From Labia minor (taxonomy: Eukaryota; Arthropoda; Insecta; Dermaptera; Spongiphoridae): a stretch of DNA of 64,000 nucleotides. A model generated the notes under the pieces. The model made no database searches and was not told the DNA's origin. It was given only the letters and a program-made list of their open reading frames with translations. Every line of letters begins with the position of its first letter. Positions within the stretch are counted from its first letter, which is position 1. The stretch is taken from contig OY720350.1 of assembly GCA_963082975.1 (NCBI GenBank), positions 36,314,660-36,378,659 on the forward strand. The letters run 5' to 3'. Made by a program: the position numbers and the translations under genes. Shown here one piece after another: positions 1 to 12,407 of the stretch.

Positions 1-455
1 CCGATTTTGATGAAATTTGGTATATTTACTTAATGCATCAGTGGGATGAATTGATCAACTTTTGGTGCAATTCCGGAAACCGGAAGTGGTAGTATTAGCG
101 ATCGACGATAGGAAGGAAAGGGTTATTTTCACACCAAAGGAGATTTTTTTATATATCACCACGAATCATGCACTTTGTATTGGTTTTATCCTCGAGAAAA
201 ATCATATTTATTAGTTTTTTCTTGATTTAAAATTATATGACGTCATCCCGCCATTCATGACGTCACAGCCTGATCTTGCATATATATTATAAATAAAATA
301 AAATTAAAAATGTTTATATTTATTATTTATGTATCCATATCTGTTTTTTATTACATTAATAGATATATGAAAATTATTTGAAATTGTTTCTGTAGCTGGA
401 AATTAATTTATTTCAAACCGTCGGTCGGTTCGGACCTGGCCACAGGTCAACTTAT
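1..455 (+). mobile_element. HINE/DINE-1-like element, family B (5' end cut by window)
   Basis: This matches base for base over most of its length the second half of the family B copy at 59009-59650. It includes the shared stretch with paired TGACGTCA-type sites near 240-266. The 3' end carries CGTCGGTCGGT at 419-429, the exact reverse complement of the ACCGACCGACG that starts other copies. It then has a perfect 6-bp hairpin with a 4-nt loop, GACCTG-GCCA-CAGGTC, at 433-448. The layout follows Helentron-type non-autonomous elements; the 5' part and microsatellite lie outside the window. Confidence 0.6.
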
Positions 456-664
456 TGTAATTATGATTTAAAGAGGATTCATATTTAATTTAAAAAATTG
501 ATTGGCATACGGGAGTCAAAGTATATATTTTTATTAAATCTACTATTAACTCTCACAACATTCTTTCTATTAAATAGAAAATTGAATCAGAAAGAATGAT
601 CCAATAATAAAATCTTAAAATTCATGAAATTATAAAAAAAATTGTTTTCCTTTTATTTTTTTTA

Positions 665-919
665 AAGTTTCTTGAATGAATATCTTCTCCAAATGTTCCT
701 ATCCTATGCTACACCCATCCAACTCCTACACCCATCTAACTCTTTTACATCTCTTCCTACATTGTCTACCCATCGCGTTTTTGGTCTTCCTATCGGTCTT
801 CCCGCAAATATATTTTTCGCCAGTCTTTCATCTCCAATTCTTGCCACGTGTGTTTTGTCCATTGCAACCTTCTCGCTTTTAATACCCAAACTATGTCTGT
901 GAAGATGCATAGAGACCAT
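665..919 (-). pseudogene. C-terminal fragment of a non-LTR retrotransposon ORF
   Basis: Read on the minus strand, 919-704 gives an open frame containing HVARIGDERLAKNIF and GRPKTRWVDNV. This is the pattern conserved near the C-terminus of RTE/CR1-like non-LTR polymerase proteins, after the reverse transcriptase domain. The frame meets a stop just after the WMGVA segment, and homologous-looking residues (DRNIW) continue past it. No RT motifs lie upstream, so this is a dead 5'-truncated piece. The clade is inferred from motif style only. Confidence 0.55.
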
Positions 920-1099
920 GCAATTCCTCGTTACCCAGTCTCTACCGTATCGTAGTTATTTATATAATAGTTTTAATTATTTTAAACATTGCTAAATTCA
1001 AATTTTAATCTAATTAATAAAAGTCTACCTAATACTAGGGGCCGACACAAATAACTTGAAACAAATTAATAGAGCTGTGATCGCCGCAGTGCCATCTGC

Positions 1100-1452
1100 G
1101 CAGTTCAGGTGAAAACTAAACAATACCTTCCCTTCCTATCGTCAATCAGTAAAAATACTACTATATTTTAAGTGAAATTTTTCCGACAATGAATATAAAA
1201 TTAATACTTTGTAAACTACCACTTCCAGTTTCCGGATAAACACCTTAAGTTGATGAATTCATGTTACTGATGCATTAAGTAAATATATCAAATTTTATCA
1301 AAATCCGTTGAGCCGTTCAAGCTATACACGACTATGGCACACAAATGACAGACGGACGGACAGACATCATGCTAAAAATACTTTTTTCTGTTAACAAAAT
1401 GCAGAAATTTTGTGTGAAAACAATACCTTTCCTAACGTCGGTTGGTAAAAAT
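1100..1452 (-). mobile_element. HINE/DINE-1-like element, family B, inverted and degraded copy
   Basis: The reverse complement from 1452 starts with a degraded form of the family B 5' end (ACCAACCGACG). It continues into GGTATTGTTTTCACAC, a short GACAGACGGACGGACAGAC microsatellite at 1348-1367, the conserved AACGGCTCAACGG block, and ACGATAGGAAGGGAAGG at 1122-1140. It is more diverged than the copies at 1-455 and 59009-59650, and the 3' hairpin end is not recognisable. Confidence 0.5.
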
Positions 1453-1455
1453 AGA

Positions 1456-2136
1456 AACAATCATATTATTATTTATGATTAGTTTATCAACTGATTTGTC
1501 TTTCTCAAGAGCTTATCTATAGATTATAATATTAATGAGAAAGAGTTAATCACCGAACATTAATTTAAATATCATTTTATTATTCGACCGGGAAATTCAG
1601 GTTCGGCATACATAGTTTCATCGTTTGGCGGTTTTAAGTCATGTGTCGGACTTATTTTAATCATATAAATAAAATGCATTCATGTTTAAAATCACTCTTA
1701 ATAACCTACCTCTGTTGAATTTTATAGTTTTGATTTTACAGATGATATATAATGATTGAATTCAATATTTTCAGCTGATGAGCTAATTAACTTTCACGGT
1801 TATTTTAAATTTTTTCCAAATTTATTATATAACTAAATATTTTATTAATAAATTTTAATTATTGTAATACTTCAATTGTATTTTTATTAGAAATCTCAAT
1901 AATAAATTGTATACTATAAACCAGCAATTTGTGGTTGACATTGAGTATTAATCTTTAATGGTAAATTCAAATCAAACATTAAACTACATTGATTGATAAA
2001 TGAACAATAATTTAAAGTAGAAAATGAATTGTTGTTAATCAATTGTGTTCTCAAGTAATAAAGTTATAGTACCCTTGTTTGTTTTAATTTATAAACATTT
2101 TATTTTTGTTTACCTTTTTGTTCATTACACTCTAAA
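1456..2136. other. AT-rich intergenic stretch, nothing recognised
   Basis: Both strands were examined. There is no open frame with protein-like composition, no splice-bounded exon and no terminal repeats. Confidence 0.5.
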
Positions 2137-2594
2137 ATTAGCTGGAGTGTCTCCACTCGACTATCTCGCAATTTGAATTGGATTAAATAACAAAATATAT
2201 TATATTTAAATTAAATTTAATTAATTATAAATTATAAATAATAAATATTAAATCAGCGCATGTTTGGCTTTTTGTTGATGGCACCACGTCACATGTTGGC
2301 GCGTGAGATTTGCAGTGTTAAAAAGTTAATTCTGGTAATTTCAGCAATTCAATCAAGCTGAAATTCTATATATAGCAGTTTTATACAATTATTAATCATG
2401 TGAAAAATTATCAAACATATATCTTTATTTTTACGGTCACTTTAGAGGAAAAAAAATCAAAACGTTGTAGGTAATGACCCTCTTCCGGTTGAGCTACATT
2501 TCTCAAAAGTTGATAGAAAACTATGAATTTTGAATAATGTCCATGTACCAAATTTCATCATTCTAGCTCAAACCGTTTTTGCGTAATCATGCCT

Positions 2595-2631
<37 letters not shown>

Positions 2632-2750
2632 GACATTTTTCTCAACCTTAGTGAAAATGATTCAGGAACCTTTAAAACGTATAAAAACATCAAAATCTCA
2701 ACATCGAAAATTTTCGTGATCGCAATACTATCTCTGGCGAGATAGTAAAA
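2137..2750 (+). mobile_element. HINE/DINE-1-like element, family A, copy 1
   Basis: This is the best-preserved family A copy. Near the 5' end it has a small hairpin (GAGTG-TCTC-CACTC) and then ACTATCTCGC at 2160-2169. The middle holds an (AC)n tract at about 2599-2626 followed by GACAGACATTTTT. The 3' end is a perfect 8-bp stem with a 4-nt loop, ACTATCTC-TGGC-GAGATAGT (2727-2746). Its right arm plus two loop bases is the exact reverse complement of the 5' repeat. There is no coding capacity, and no 8-bp target duplication was seen. Confidence 0.6.
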
Positions 2751-3586
2751 ATTGAACTTCTCTAAATATCTTTTATTGATTCTTTATATAATATAAGAGA
2801 GGAATTGTTCATTGAGTTTGAAATTTATTTTGAATGTTATTTTTGTATGTTTAAATAAATTTATTAAATAAAATATTCAAATATATAGGTAATATAAAAA
2901 TTCTTCGTAGTTTTTAGTCACAAGACACAAATATCGGGATTGTTTTTGTAGCATCTTCTTTTCAAATGATTTCAAACTGTCATGTGGTTGATTTCCTGTC
3001 AGCTTATATAAATAAAAATGTATTATTTATTATAAAAAAGAAAGTATTAAATTTTTTAAAAGCAATGTTTAAAAATGGCTAATTTAATTCATGTGTTCCA
3101 TTTTAGGAAACCAATTTTTGATGTGCCATTTAATAATTGTAATAAATAATTAGAAAATTCTGAATCAATGTTTTTTAAGGTCCGAGCAATATCTGTTCCA
3201 CAAACAAAATAACAAAATTAAAAACAGAATTAGAATTATTTTCTAATTCTGTTTAATTTTTAACTCATCTTAAGTGTTTTGCTTTTAGGTTATAATTATG
3301 TGAAGGGAATTTTACTTACTATTTACAAAATTAAACATTTATGCGTAAATATATACAATAATTATCTTATTTTTTGATAATTAAATCCAAATAATAAATT
3401 AATAAAATAATAATAATAAATAAAACATAATATTTAAACTTCAATATTTTACCATTGCGATCTTCTGATGACGACACAAGAAACAAAGACCGTCACTTTT
3501 AGAGATTTAATAAATGTAACAAAGAGAAACCCTAAACTATTTGCTTAGAAATATTTATATTTTATTTGCAAATAGATACAATGAAA
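2751..3586. repeat. AT-rich spacer with a 14-bp hairpin
   Basis: This is intergenic DNA between two family A elements. The only structure noted is a perfect inverted repeat: AAACAGAATTAGAA at 3222-3235 and its reverse complement at 3241-3254, with a 5-nt loop. There is no T-run context specific enough to call it a functional terminator. Confidence 0.4.
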
Positions 3587-4050
3587 AATTAGCTGGAGTG
3601 TCTCCACTCGACTATCTCGTAAATTTGAATTGGATTAAATAACATAATATATTATATTTAAATTAAATTTAATTAATTATAAATTATAAATAATAAATAT
3701 TAAACCAGCGCATGTTTGGCTTTTTGTTGATGGCACCACGTCACGTGTTGGCGCGTGAGATTTGCAGTGTTAAAAAATTAATTCTGGTAATTTCAGCGAA
3801 TCAATCAAGCTGAAATTCTATTTATAGCAGTTTTATACAATTATTCATCATGTGAAAAATTATCAAACATATATCTTTATTTTTACGGTCACTTTAGAGG
3901 AAAACAAATCAAAACGTTGTAAGTATTGACCCGCTTCCGGTTGAGCTACATTTCTCAAAAGTTGATAGAAAACTATGAATTTTGAATAATGCCTAAGTAC
4001 CAAATTTCATTATTCTAGCTCAAACCGTTTTTGCGTAATCTTGTCTACAT

Positions 4051-4081
<31 letters not shown>

Positions 4082-4202
4082 GACATTTTTCTCAACCTTA
4101 GTGAAAATGATTCAGGAACCTTCAAAACGTATAAAAACATCAAAATCTCAACATCGAAAATTTTCGTGATCGCAATACTATCTCTTACGAGATAGTAAAA
4201 AA
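3587..4202 (+). mobile_element. HINE/DINE-1-like element, family A, copy 2
   Basis: It is collinear with the copy at 2137-2750 and clearly closely related. The 5' subterminal repeat is ACTATCTCGT and the 3' end is ACGAGATAGT. Both differ from copy 1 at one base, and the two changes keep the arms exactly complementary. The central microsatellite has changed to (ACAT)n plus (AC)n at about 4046-4082. Confidence 0.6.
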
Positions 4203-5457
4203 GGATTTAATAAGTGAAAAAATTGTGTGATGTACCATATAAACGTTGGTTTTCAGTAAGTAATTCATTTAAATAAAAATAGTTCATTTTCTTTCATAAA
4301 GATTGATTATGATAAAAAATAATCGTCCATTTCTTAGTTTAAAGTAAACGTTTTCATAAATTTCTATGATTCTATTTGACAATGAATTATTATCTTATTA
4401 AACTAGATTGATTAACAATATGCTTAAAATCAAAGTGGTTTTAATGGATGATCTTTGTTCATAGCGCAATTGTCGATTTAACTTCGTCCTGGGCATTTTG
4501 CCTTCTCTTAGGCTTAATTATCAATAGACTAATCCGTTTGTTCAATACCATTTCAGTCAGATTACATTCATGTTTGTCGAATTTAGAAGATATATTAAGG
4601 ATGCAAATGGATTGCACCATTCAATAACGAGCGGAAGTTAATGAATGACATACTTAATTGATGCTTATTCCACTGAATATTATATTAGATATAATACGGG
4701 CATGGTTTCTAACAATTTTAGTTTTATTTACTATTATATATGATGGAGGCATGAATACATTTAAATGAAAATTATCAAATAAATCTAAAATGTATTGTAA
4801 TTGTTTTCAACGCAAATTTACTTTTTATGAATCTTGAATTTAAAAAAATAATTTTTAAAAATTTGTGTGAATCTGAACAGTAAAAAATATCAATTTATAA
4901 AGTAGAAGTAGAAATTTTATATTTTTACAGTGACTGACAGATTTGTGTAATATTTTGGTTTGAATGTAATTTTTTTTTCATTGATCTTTAACATTTTATA
5001 GTGCCTAAAAATAATAATTATTACAATAATAATAATAACAATAATGTAAATTAAATTAAAATTTATATTATTATATTTAATATTGATATTAAAATATTAT
5101 ATTTTAGCTCTTAATTTTACTTTAATGATAAATTTTAAAATAGAAAATAAAATAATTATATAAATAAAGAGAAAAACTAAATTAAATATTTTAACTTTTT
5201 ACTTTGTAAACTATAATTAAACTTAAAAATATGGAATTTAATAAAAAATATTACATTATATTAATGGTATTGAAGTGATTGATTATTTTTGTTTTATGTG
5301 AATTACATTTGTTACACCATCAATAAAAGTTTGAGTTAAGCTCAGAAGAAGAAAGTATCTGATGATGGTGTAATAACCGAAATGCACAGATGCAAATACA
5401 TTTGAAAGTTAATTAAGTTTTTTAATTTAAAAAAAAATATTGTTAATAACGTTGATA
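4203..5457. other. AT-rich intergenic stretch, nothing recognised
   Basis: There is no coding frame, no terminal repeats, and only simple A/T-rich sequence with short ATA/AAT runs (about 5012-5045). Confidence 0.5.
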
Positions 5458-6122
5458 CGAGGTGAGGCTATTAAATAACGAGACTGCTTACAAAAAATGG
5501 TTTAATTAAAAAATTATGGTACAATCGAACTTTCCCCCTCAATATACTCCCCTCCATTCGCCACACACCTCTTCATCTTTTTTTTCCACACCTCAAAGCA
5601 GTGTTCGAAGTCGTTTTTTGTTAGGCCTTTCAGAAGCTCCGCCGTTTTTCTTTTCACCTCTTCCATCGGCTTCTCTTTAGTGCGGACTTGATTTTCGGAA
5701 ACAGGTAGAAGTCGCAGGGTGCTAGATCAGGGTTGGTTCACCGTCTGCCCCTCTGGAACTCATTCAGTCATCACAATGCCGTTGATGGCGAAGAAAACGA
5801 TCAACATTGCCTTGAATTTTGACTTCGACATCCGCACTTTTTTGATTCTTGGCGATTCAGGAGTCTTCCAGTGCATGGATTGCCGCTTAGTTTCGACATT
5901 GATACGTTGTTCGTGTTTTTCGTCACAAATCGTTTTCGGTGTAGGAACAAAAACACGTTTATTTTAAACCGCTACAGAAAAAAAACTAGTTCACCGCCAG
6001 ACATGTGTTCTCGTACTGGAATAGTAGACCCTTCCAGCTGTACAACGGTGCAGTAGGTTCCGCCTACCCTCTCCTGGAGGCCGTTTGCGCGCGCAGTCTC
6101 GTTATTTAATAGCCACACCTTG
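5458..6122 (-). mobile_element. Internally deleted mariner element
   Basis: The element has about 28-bp terminal inverted repeats (GGCTATTAAATAACGAGACT at both ends in opposite orientation) and is flanked by TA dinucleotides at 5456-5457 and 6123-6124, the mariner target duplication. The minus strand carries transposase fragments. One is a run around 5719-5967 containing SKSKFKAMLIVFFAINGIV, then an in-frame stop. Further on is DFYLFPKIKSALK, which carries the last catalytic-triad aspartate region. Roughly half of a normal 1.3-kb mariner is missing and the frame is broken, so it is non-autonomous. Confidence 0.8.
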
Positions 6123-6298
6123 TATTTCTAAGATTAATTTTTTATTTAACTTAATTATAATTATTTATTCTCAAATACTAAGAGAAATTAATGAACAATT
6201 TCAATTTTAATATAATTAAAGAATAAAAGTTTCATTCAAAAAAATTTATAAACTGAACAAAGAATTATTTTCATTACAAATAGGTATATTTATATATA

Positions 6299-6819
6299 TG
6301 TTGTTCAACAAGTTCGCGGAACGCGAAAATGAAGAAACCAATTTTTCTTTGTAAAAATGACTTTATTTTTCAGCGTAGTTTCCCTCAACTTCAATTTACT
6401 TATTCCAACGGTCTTCTAATTTATGGATCCCTTGACTGTAGTGGTTTTCCGGCAGCTCTGACTTCCACGTCAGCTATTACCTCTTCGTTTGAAGAAAATC
6501 GTTTTCCATGGAGATATTGTTTGAGGTGTGGGAAGAGCCAGAAGTCGGAGAGAGCTAAATCTGGCGAATAGGCTTGATGTTGCAACAATTCGTACTTCAA
6601 TTCAGTTATTTAAGCAATGGTTTTTGCGGCACCCAATTTGCACATAGTTTTTAGATACCCAAATTAACACTCAAAATATTGCTCACTGTGCCCAATGAAA
6701 TGCCTAAAGCCTCTGTTAAATCTCTTTCAGTCAATCGACGGTATTCCAATACCATATCTTGATTTGTCCGATGATATTGATGAATAGATGGCGCTCCACG
6801 AACTTATTGAACAACTTAG
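6299..6819 (-). mobile_element. Non-autonomous mariner-like element, second family
   Basis: The ends are inverted repeats: TTGTTCAACAAGTTCGCGGA at the left, and the right end reads TTGTTCAATAAGTTCGTGGA on the opposite strand. TA dinucleotides sit at the borders. The interior (for example 6380-6570) looks like the reverse complement of a mariner transposase end (CGTAGTTTCCCTCAACTTC, AGCTAAATCTGGCGAATAG), but no intact frame remains. Exact ends are uncertain by a few bases because the two termini are offset. Confidence 0.65.
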
Positions 6820-7542
6820 TATAAATTAAATACCATTATTTACTAGATGAGTGGAAGAACAAAGTTATTTTTGCTGGCACTAAGTGGTTAATGTAATTTA
6901 ATTCTTAATATAATAATTAAAAAATAATCAAGAAATAAATGTGATGTAATTTCTTATAGTACTCCACTGACAGGTATGTTAATAACATAAGTTTATCTTT
7001 TAGGTTGAAACCGGTAAGTAGAGACTTAAATATCTAGGTAAATACATAAGTGTTTGTACAATTAGTTAAATTATGACTAGACGCTCAACTGCCAGCCAAG
7101 CATCTTAAATTAATGGCAAAGCAAAATTTAATTTAGAGCAATAATTATTGCAATGAATGTGACAGGCGAGGAAGGGGAGTAAATTTCATCGTTTTGAAAA
7201 TGTGTAATTATGATTATTTTTATTTCGATCCCATGAGGATTTTATTTTTTATATTGGATAATAAAAGAAATATAAATTGTAATAGAAACATCAACACAAG
7301 ATCCCTGATGAGTATATAACCATTTTTTCATTATTTAAATATTGCATAACTATAAGGCGCACATTTTCTTTGGAAGAAATTAAATTTCCTTAAAAAGAAG
7401 AAGAAAATTAATTCATTAAGAGTAAAAATATTTCAAAATTTCACTTTCTTAATTATTAACATTCTAAATCTTATTTAATCTATTTTATTTATATATTTAT
7501 TCAATTAAATTATTTTTAATAGATAATTAATATTGAATAATA

Positions 7543-7575
<33 letters not shown>

Positions 7576-9395
7576 AGATAGCTACTTATTAATTATTTAA
7601 CTCTTATTTAAATATATATAACTAAATATCTAGCATAATAAGTGTGGTGTAATATTGTTTTTGTTTTTCTGTGTTTTTGAGATCTAAGCTCATTTCAACA
7701 ATGTTTTTCTTTTTCTATAAAAAATTTCAATTTCAATTTTTATATACTGAATAAATTTTAAAATTTTATGAACCCTCGGCCCAAGGTTTATTGCTCAATA
7801 CTTTACCAGTTCAACCAGTTTCATTGAAAAGAAAATGCAGTGTTGTAAGAACACAATATAATTTATATTAATTTTCTACAAAAATTCAAACAATTTAAAA
7901 CAATGAGAAAACCAATATATATGCAATTAAAATAAGTAAATTATCTATAGAAAATTAATATTATTGTGAAATTACATTGTTCCAACAACACTGCATTTTT
8001 CGGTTAACTTACTTAAGTCGGAAACTATATAAAAATATAATATAATTAATTATTTGTAAAATTAAAAGAAATAATTATAATATACAGTTAAAAAAATAAA
8101 ATAAATACTTAACAATTTTAAAAAATAAATATTTATATCAAACATTTGCATTTTATGAATATCCTAAAATAATAATTTTTGTCAATTAAATAGACAAAGA
8201 AATTTTTTTTACATCAACAATCTTGGTAAGATCTTTTAAAATGGTTTCTTAAAATGGTTTACCGACCATATAAGATACCATAAAGAAGGAATTAATTTCA
8301 TTGCATTCGGAAACAATTTTTAATCATTTAACGAGTTTCTCATCTAATACTATTTTCTATAATAATTTTCATGTATAGTAACTATAATTATAATATCTAA
8401 ATATATATTTAAAGAAAGAATAAGTGATAGTAAAATGATACTTTAAAATTTGCAAATAATGATTATAAGGAAAAAGAATTAATGAACAAATAAATATATA
8501 TATTTTGAAGTGAGTAAAAATAAATTAATTAAATTGATGACGAATTAAAAATTCATTAAATTAAATAACTTTTTATTTTTTCAAGGACAGTAGTTTTGAA
8601 GGTTTGATTTTGATCTAACATAGCGTATATAGAATATCTTTATGTATATGAAAATATCGCTGTTTCATTCTTAAATATTTAGTTCTTGCTCCATTCAAAC
8701 TTAATATTAAATTATTTTCTTTTTTTCATGTCTGTCTGTCCATGTGTCAAACTAACTTTATTGTACAATCATTCGAAATTAGATATTTTCCAAAAATTAT
8801 TATATTTTATAAAATAAAAAGTAACTGTATTAAGTCTATAATTAGTCACTATAATAGTTGGTATAAATATTTAAGTAAGCTAATTTAAATAATAATTATA
8901 AATATTTAAATAATATAATTAAAATTAATAATTATAAAATATTACTAATTTCTTTATTATATTTTTTATGAATATATAATAATTCGAACAATTTGTCCTC
9001 ATTTAATGTATTCAGTGTGAAGATAGCACGTTGAAAAATAATTATTTTAAGATATATTTTATTTATTATTATTATTAAATTAATTTAAAATTTATTTCAA
9101 TTTTAAATTTCAAATTAATTTTTAATAAAATGATAATTGTATATTTGGTTAAGAATGGTTAATTAATGTTATGTTGTAAGTAAAATTCCCTTTCATAATT
9201 ATAATCTAAAAATACCTCCCTTACTATCGTCGGTCGGTAAAAAACATCAATCATAGCGAGATTATTTTCTAATATTCAATTGATTATTATAGTATATTTA
9301 TTTAAATTACGGCTAATTGAAAATTTAAAGGATCTAATGCTAATTTATTCTCTGAATTTAGTCGTCAAAACTGTAAAATGACTATCACTACTTTA
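6820..9395. other. AT-rich intergenic stretch with a (TA)n tract
   Basis: There is no gene or bounded element. A (TA)n microsatellite lies at about 7547-7574. At 9222-9240 there is a short inverted trace of the family B 5' end (CGTCGGTCGGTAAAA) with its usual TACCTCCCTTACTAT neighbour, indicating a truncated element. Confidence 0.45.
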
Positions 9396-9403
9396 TTACC
9401 CGC

Positions 9404-10062
9404 CAGTGACGTACCTAGAACTTTTGCCGCCCTTTCTATTATAAGTCAATCAAATAGTGGTTTTTATAAATTAATACACATAAATAAATTATTAAGATAT
9501 TTAATCAATATTAATTAATAAACAGAGAGAGTAAATTTTTTTAGACATATTTGTATGCACTCGTTTCACATATTTATATAATATTTACTATTCTAACTTT
9601 CATACTAGAAAAATCGTGTGTACAATGCTCTCAAAATTTATATTATTTGTAATTTCTTGTTCTATTGACAATATTGCAAGATTTTGTAGTCTTAATTGAC
9701 TCATTGTAGAACGAAGATAATTTTGCCGAACAAAATCGTAAAGATGCGTTTACGAATTCAACGAATTTTAATGAATACAATAAAATAAAATTATTATCCT
9801 GTTCTTGGAATTAGAATTCAAAATTTACACTAAAATGCATTTATTTACACCGAGGAATAATATTCGAAATCATATAGTTGATCATAATTTATATAAATCA
9901 TATAGTAAACTTATAATAATCATAATAATCATTTATTATTCAAGAAAGAAAAAAAATAAATATGAAATGAATAAGTTGCTTTTTACAACTATAACTAAAT
10001 ATAAAAAATGCCGCCCGGTGCGGACCGCACCCACCGCCCCCCCCCCCTTAGGTACGCCACTG
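9404..10062. mobile_element. hAT-type non-autonomous element (CAGTG-GCGTACC ends)
   Basis: The termini are CAGTGACGTACCTAGAA and, on the other strand, CAGTGGCGTACCTAAGG. The perfect 8-bp target duplication TTACCCGC is at 9396-9403 and 10063-10070. The right end contains a C-run. There is no transposase frame; the interior is AT-rich with ATA/ATC repeats. Confidence 0.8.
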
Positions 10063-10491
10063 TTACCCGCTTACCTTACCTAATATTTGTCTTGACTCTC
10101 TCTTTCCTCCCTCTAAAAAATCTATATTTGTCTTTGACTTATAATAATAAAATATGAATATTCTTATATTTGTGGTAATTTCTTTAAAAATGTAACGGAC
10201 AAAGTATTTATATTTTTTTTTTTTATTTTTTTTATTATTCATTGTATTTTGTTTTTCTATTTTTCTTATTTCTTATTATATTAACAAAGTTATTTGGTAC
10301 TAGTATCATTTAGTCCTTCCCTCAACGGATTGGAAAAAAAATACCAGTGCGAACCTTAGATTATATTGATTGATTTTTGATATGAAATATTTTGTGGAAA
10401 TTTCGTGTTTACGGGAGAAAAATTAATATAAATTGCATATAAATTGGGGTGGGGGCCATGTTTTGACAGTTATAGTATGACTTATGATCGC

Positions 10492-11126
10492 AAGAGGGCG
10501 AGACCTTCACCTTGCCCAGTAGATAGCGCAATTAAATCCAATTTGAATTTAAATCTATATTAATTGCAAAATTTCCCTAAACATTTATAAAAATAAATAT
10601 ACATATGAAATATGTTTTTTTATTTATTTTTTTATTAAAAAATATTTAATTTGAGATTAATTATATATAAAAAGATCAGCTATCAAATAGATTTAAACTT
10701 TTATTTTCTTAGATTAGATTATAATTAAATATTATTTATATTATTTAATAATTATTATTTTTCTATTTATTAAGGATGTCTTTTAAAAAATTGTAATTAA
10801 CATTCAGCATTCTTTTGGTGTTTCTTTATAAATATATAATAGTAAAATTAATTATTTACGCATTAAAGGGTCCTTTATTGTATAATTAAATAGGAAAATT
10901 CGGTTTATTTAATTTTAGAAATAGTTAGATTCATACTAAAGTCATTTCAACGCTTTTTCGGTTTTTTAAATTCGGTTTATTTTATTTTAGAAATAGTTAG
11001 ATTCATACAAAGTCATTCAAAAAAATTATTTTAATTGCGCTATCTACTAGGCAAAGCAAACACAATAGTGAAGGCCGCGCCATCTCTTGACCTAAAGCCA
11101 AGCTTGGTTGAAGGTCTCGCCCTCTT
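10492..11126. repeat. Fold-back element with about 40-bp interrupted inverted repeats
   Basis: AAGAGGGCGAGACCTTCA (10492-10509) and AGTAGATAGCGCAATTAAA (10518-10536) recur inverted at 11109-11126 and about 11030-11048. The right arm carries roughly 60 extra bases between these two blocks. The core holds a tandem duplication with a 72-bp period (units beginning TTCGGTTTAT at 10899 and 10971). No coding frame or clear target duplication was found, so the class is unknown. Confidence 0.55.
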
Positions 11127-11139
11127 GGGGATAATCATT

Positions 11140-12407
11140 TCTATTTCGGAACCTTGGATGTAAATAATTACCAGTTATTTTGTCGCATTAATATTAAAAT
11201 GTAATAAATGTATATAGATATAATATTTCGACTAAGGGGAGGAACAATCTCTCTCCAAGTTTTTTTATATTTTAGTCAGTTGAGAATAGGCAGTTGAAAA
11301 AGAAATATCATCCAGATATGAGCTTGTAACTATCCCGTGATATAATTATTTTTTTTTAAATCATCACACCCTGTGATAACTATTCTTGTTATCCCTGTAA
11401 TAATAGTGAATTACATTATCTTATTTTCTTATTTAAATTTCTTATATTTAAATTGTTTAAACTCTTTTTATTAATTAAAGTGTATTAGTGCGAACATTAA
11501 TTTTTTTTCCTTTCCCTTAATTTTTTTATCACCCTTTTGTATTCTGGCATAATGCTTGGCGCACATAATTTACTTATAATACAATTCACAGTCATCGTGG
11601 GTCATTATAAGTGCCCCATACTTGGATCCTCTTACAAAAATGTTTAAAAAATAAACTCATTCATAAATCAATTTATATGTATCTAGTCTAAAAGAATATT
11701 TTATTAATAATTAAGAAAGTAATATGCAAGTATTAAATGTTATCATAATCATTTTGTAGACTACGCCCTTTATCCTGATAATACCAACGAGATAATTGTG
11801 AAGGGTTGATTAATTAATTACATTCTAAGAATAAGCATATTAGCATATAATATGGTAAAATAGAAATCAGATTTAAATCTAAAAACTTTTATAATTATAT
11901 ATATAACTAGATAAAGATAGAAGAAAAAGTCTTTTGGGGTAAAATTCTTTATATTTATATCTTTATATTTGAAAATATTATTATTAATAATAAAATCTTA
12001 ATATTCAACATTTTTATTCATGATAAATATTTTTTTTCATTTATCATATGTTTATTTTTAAAATTAAAAATCAACATTTGTAATAGTAATTAGATTAAAA
12101 GATTTATCATTTGATTTATATTTTTGTGTGATGTGTTTGTGAAAGAGAGAGTTTATGATGGATAGCTAACAAAAACGTTTAATGGACCAGAAAAGAAGTC
12201 TAGTAAGAATATAAAAGATAATTTCATATCGCGATAAAGTACTATTTTGGTAGAATTATCAGGAAATGGTTAGTTAGTCAGTTATTATGTGAAAAAATAA
12301 TCCATCTTTTAAAATGATTTACGCTGCCTATGAGTAATTCTTAAATTATAGAACACATCATTTTCCTATCTTAATCATATTATTTACATATTCAGTCCTT
12401 TTTACTA
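11140..12407. other. AT-rich intergenic stretch, nothing recognised
   Basis: There is no coding frame with protein-like composition and no bounded element on either strand. Confidence 0.45.

Noticed and set aside
704-902. Plus-strand frames at 672-902
   Set aside because: They are the antisense shadow of the LINE C-terminal fragment.
2599-2636. CRISPR-like regular spacing in tandem repeats
   Set aside because: All tandem repeats in the window are simple microsatellites without spacers, and the genome is eukaryotic.
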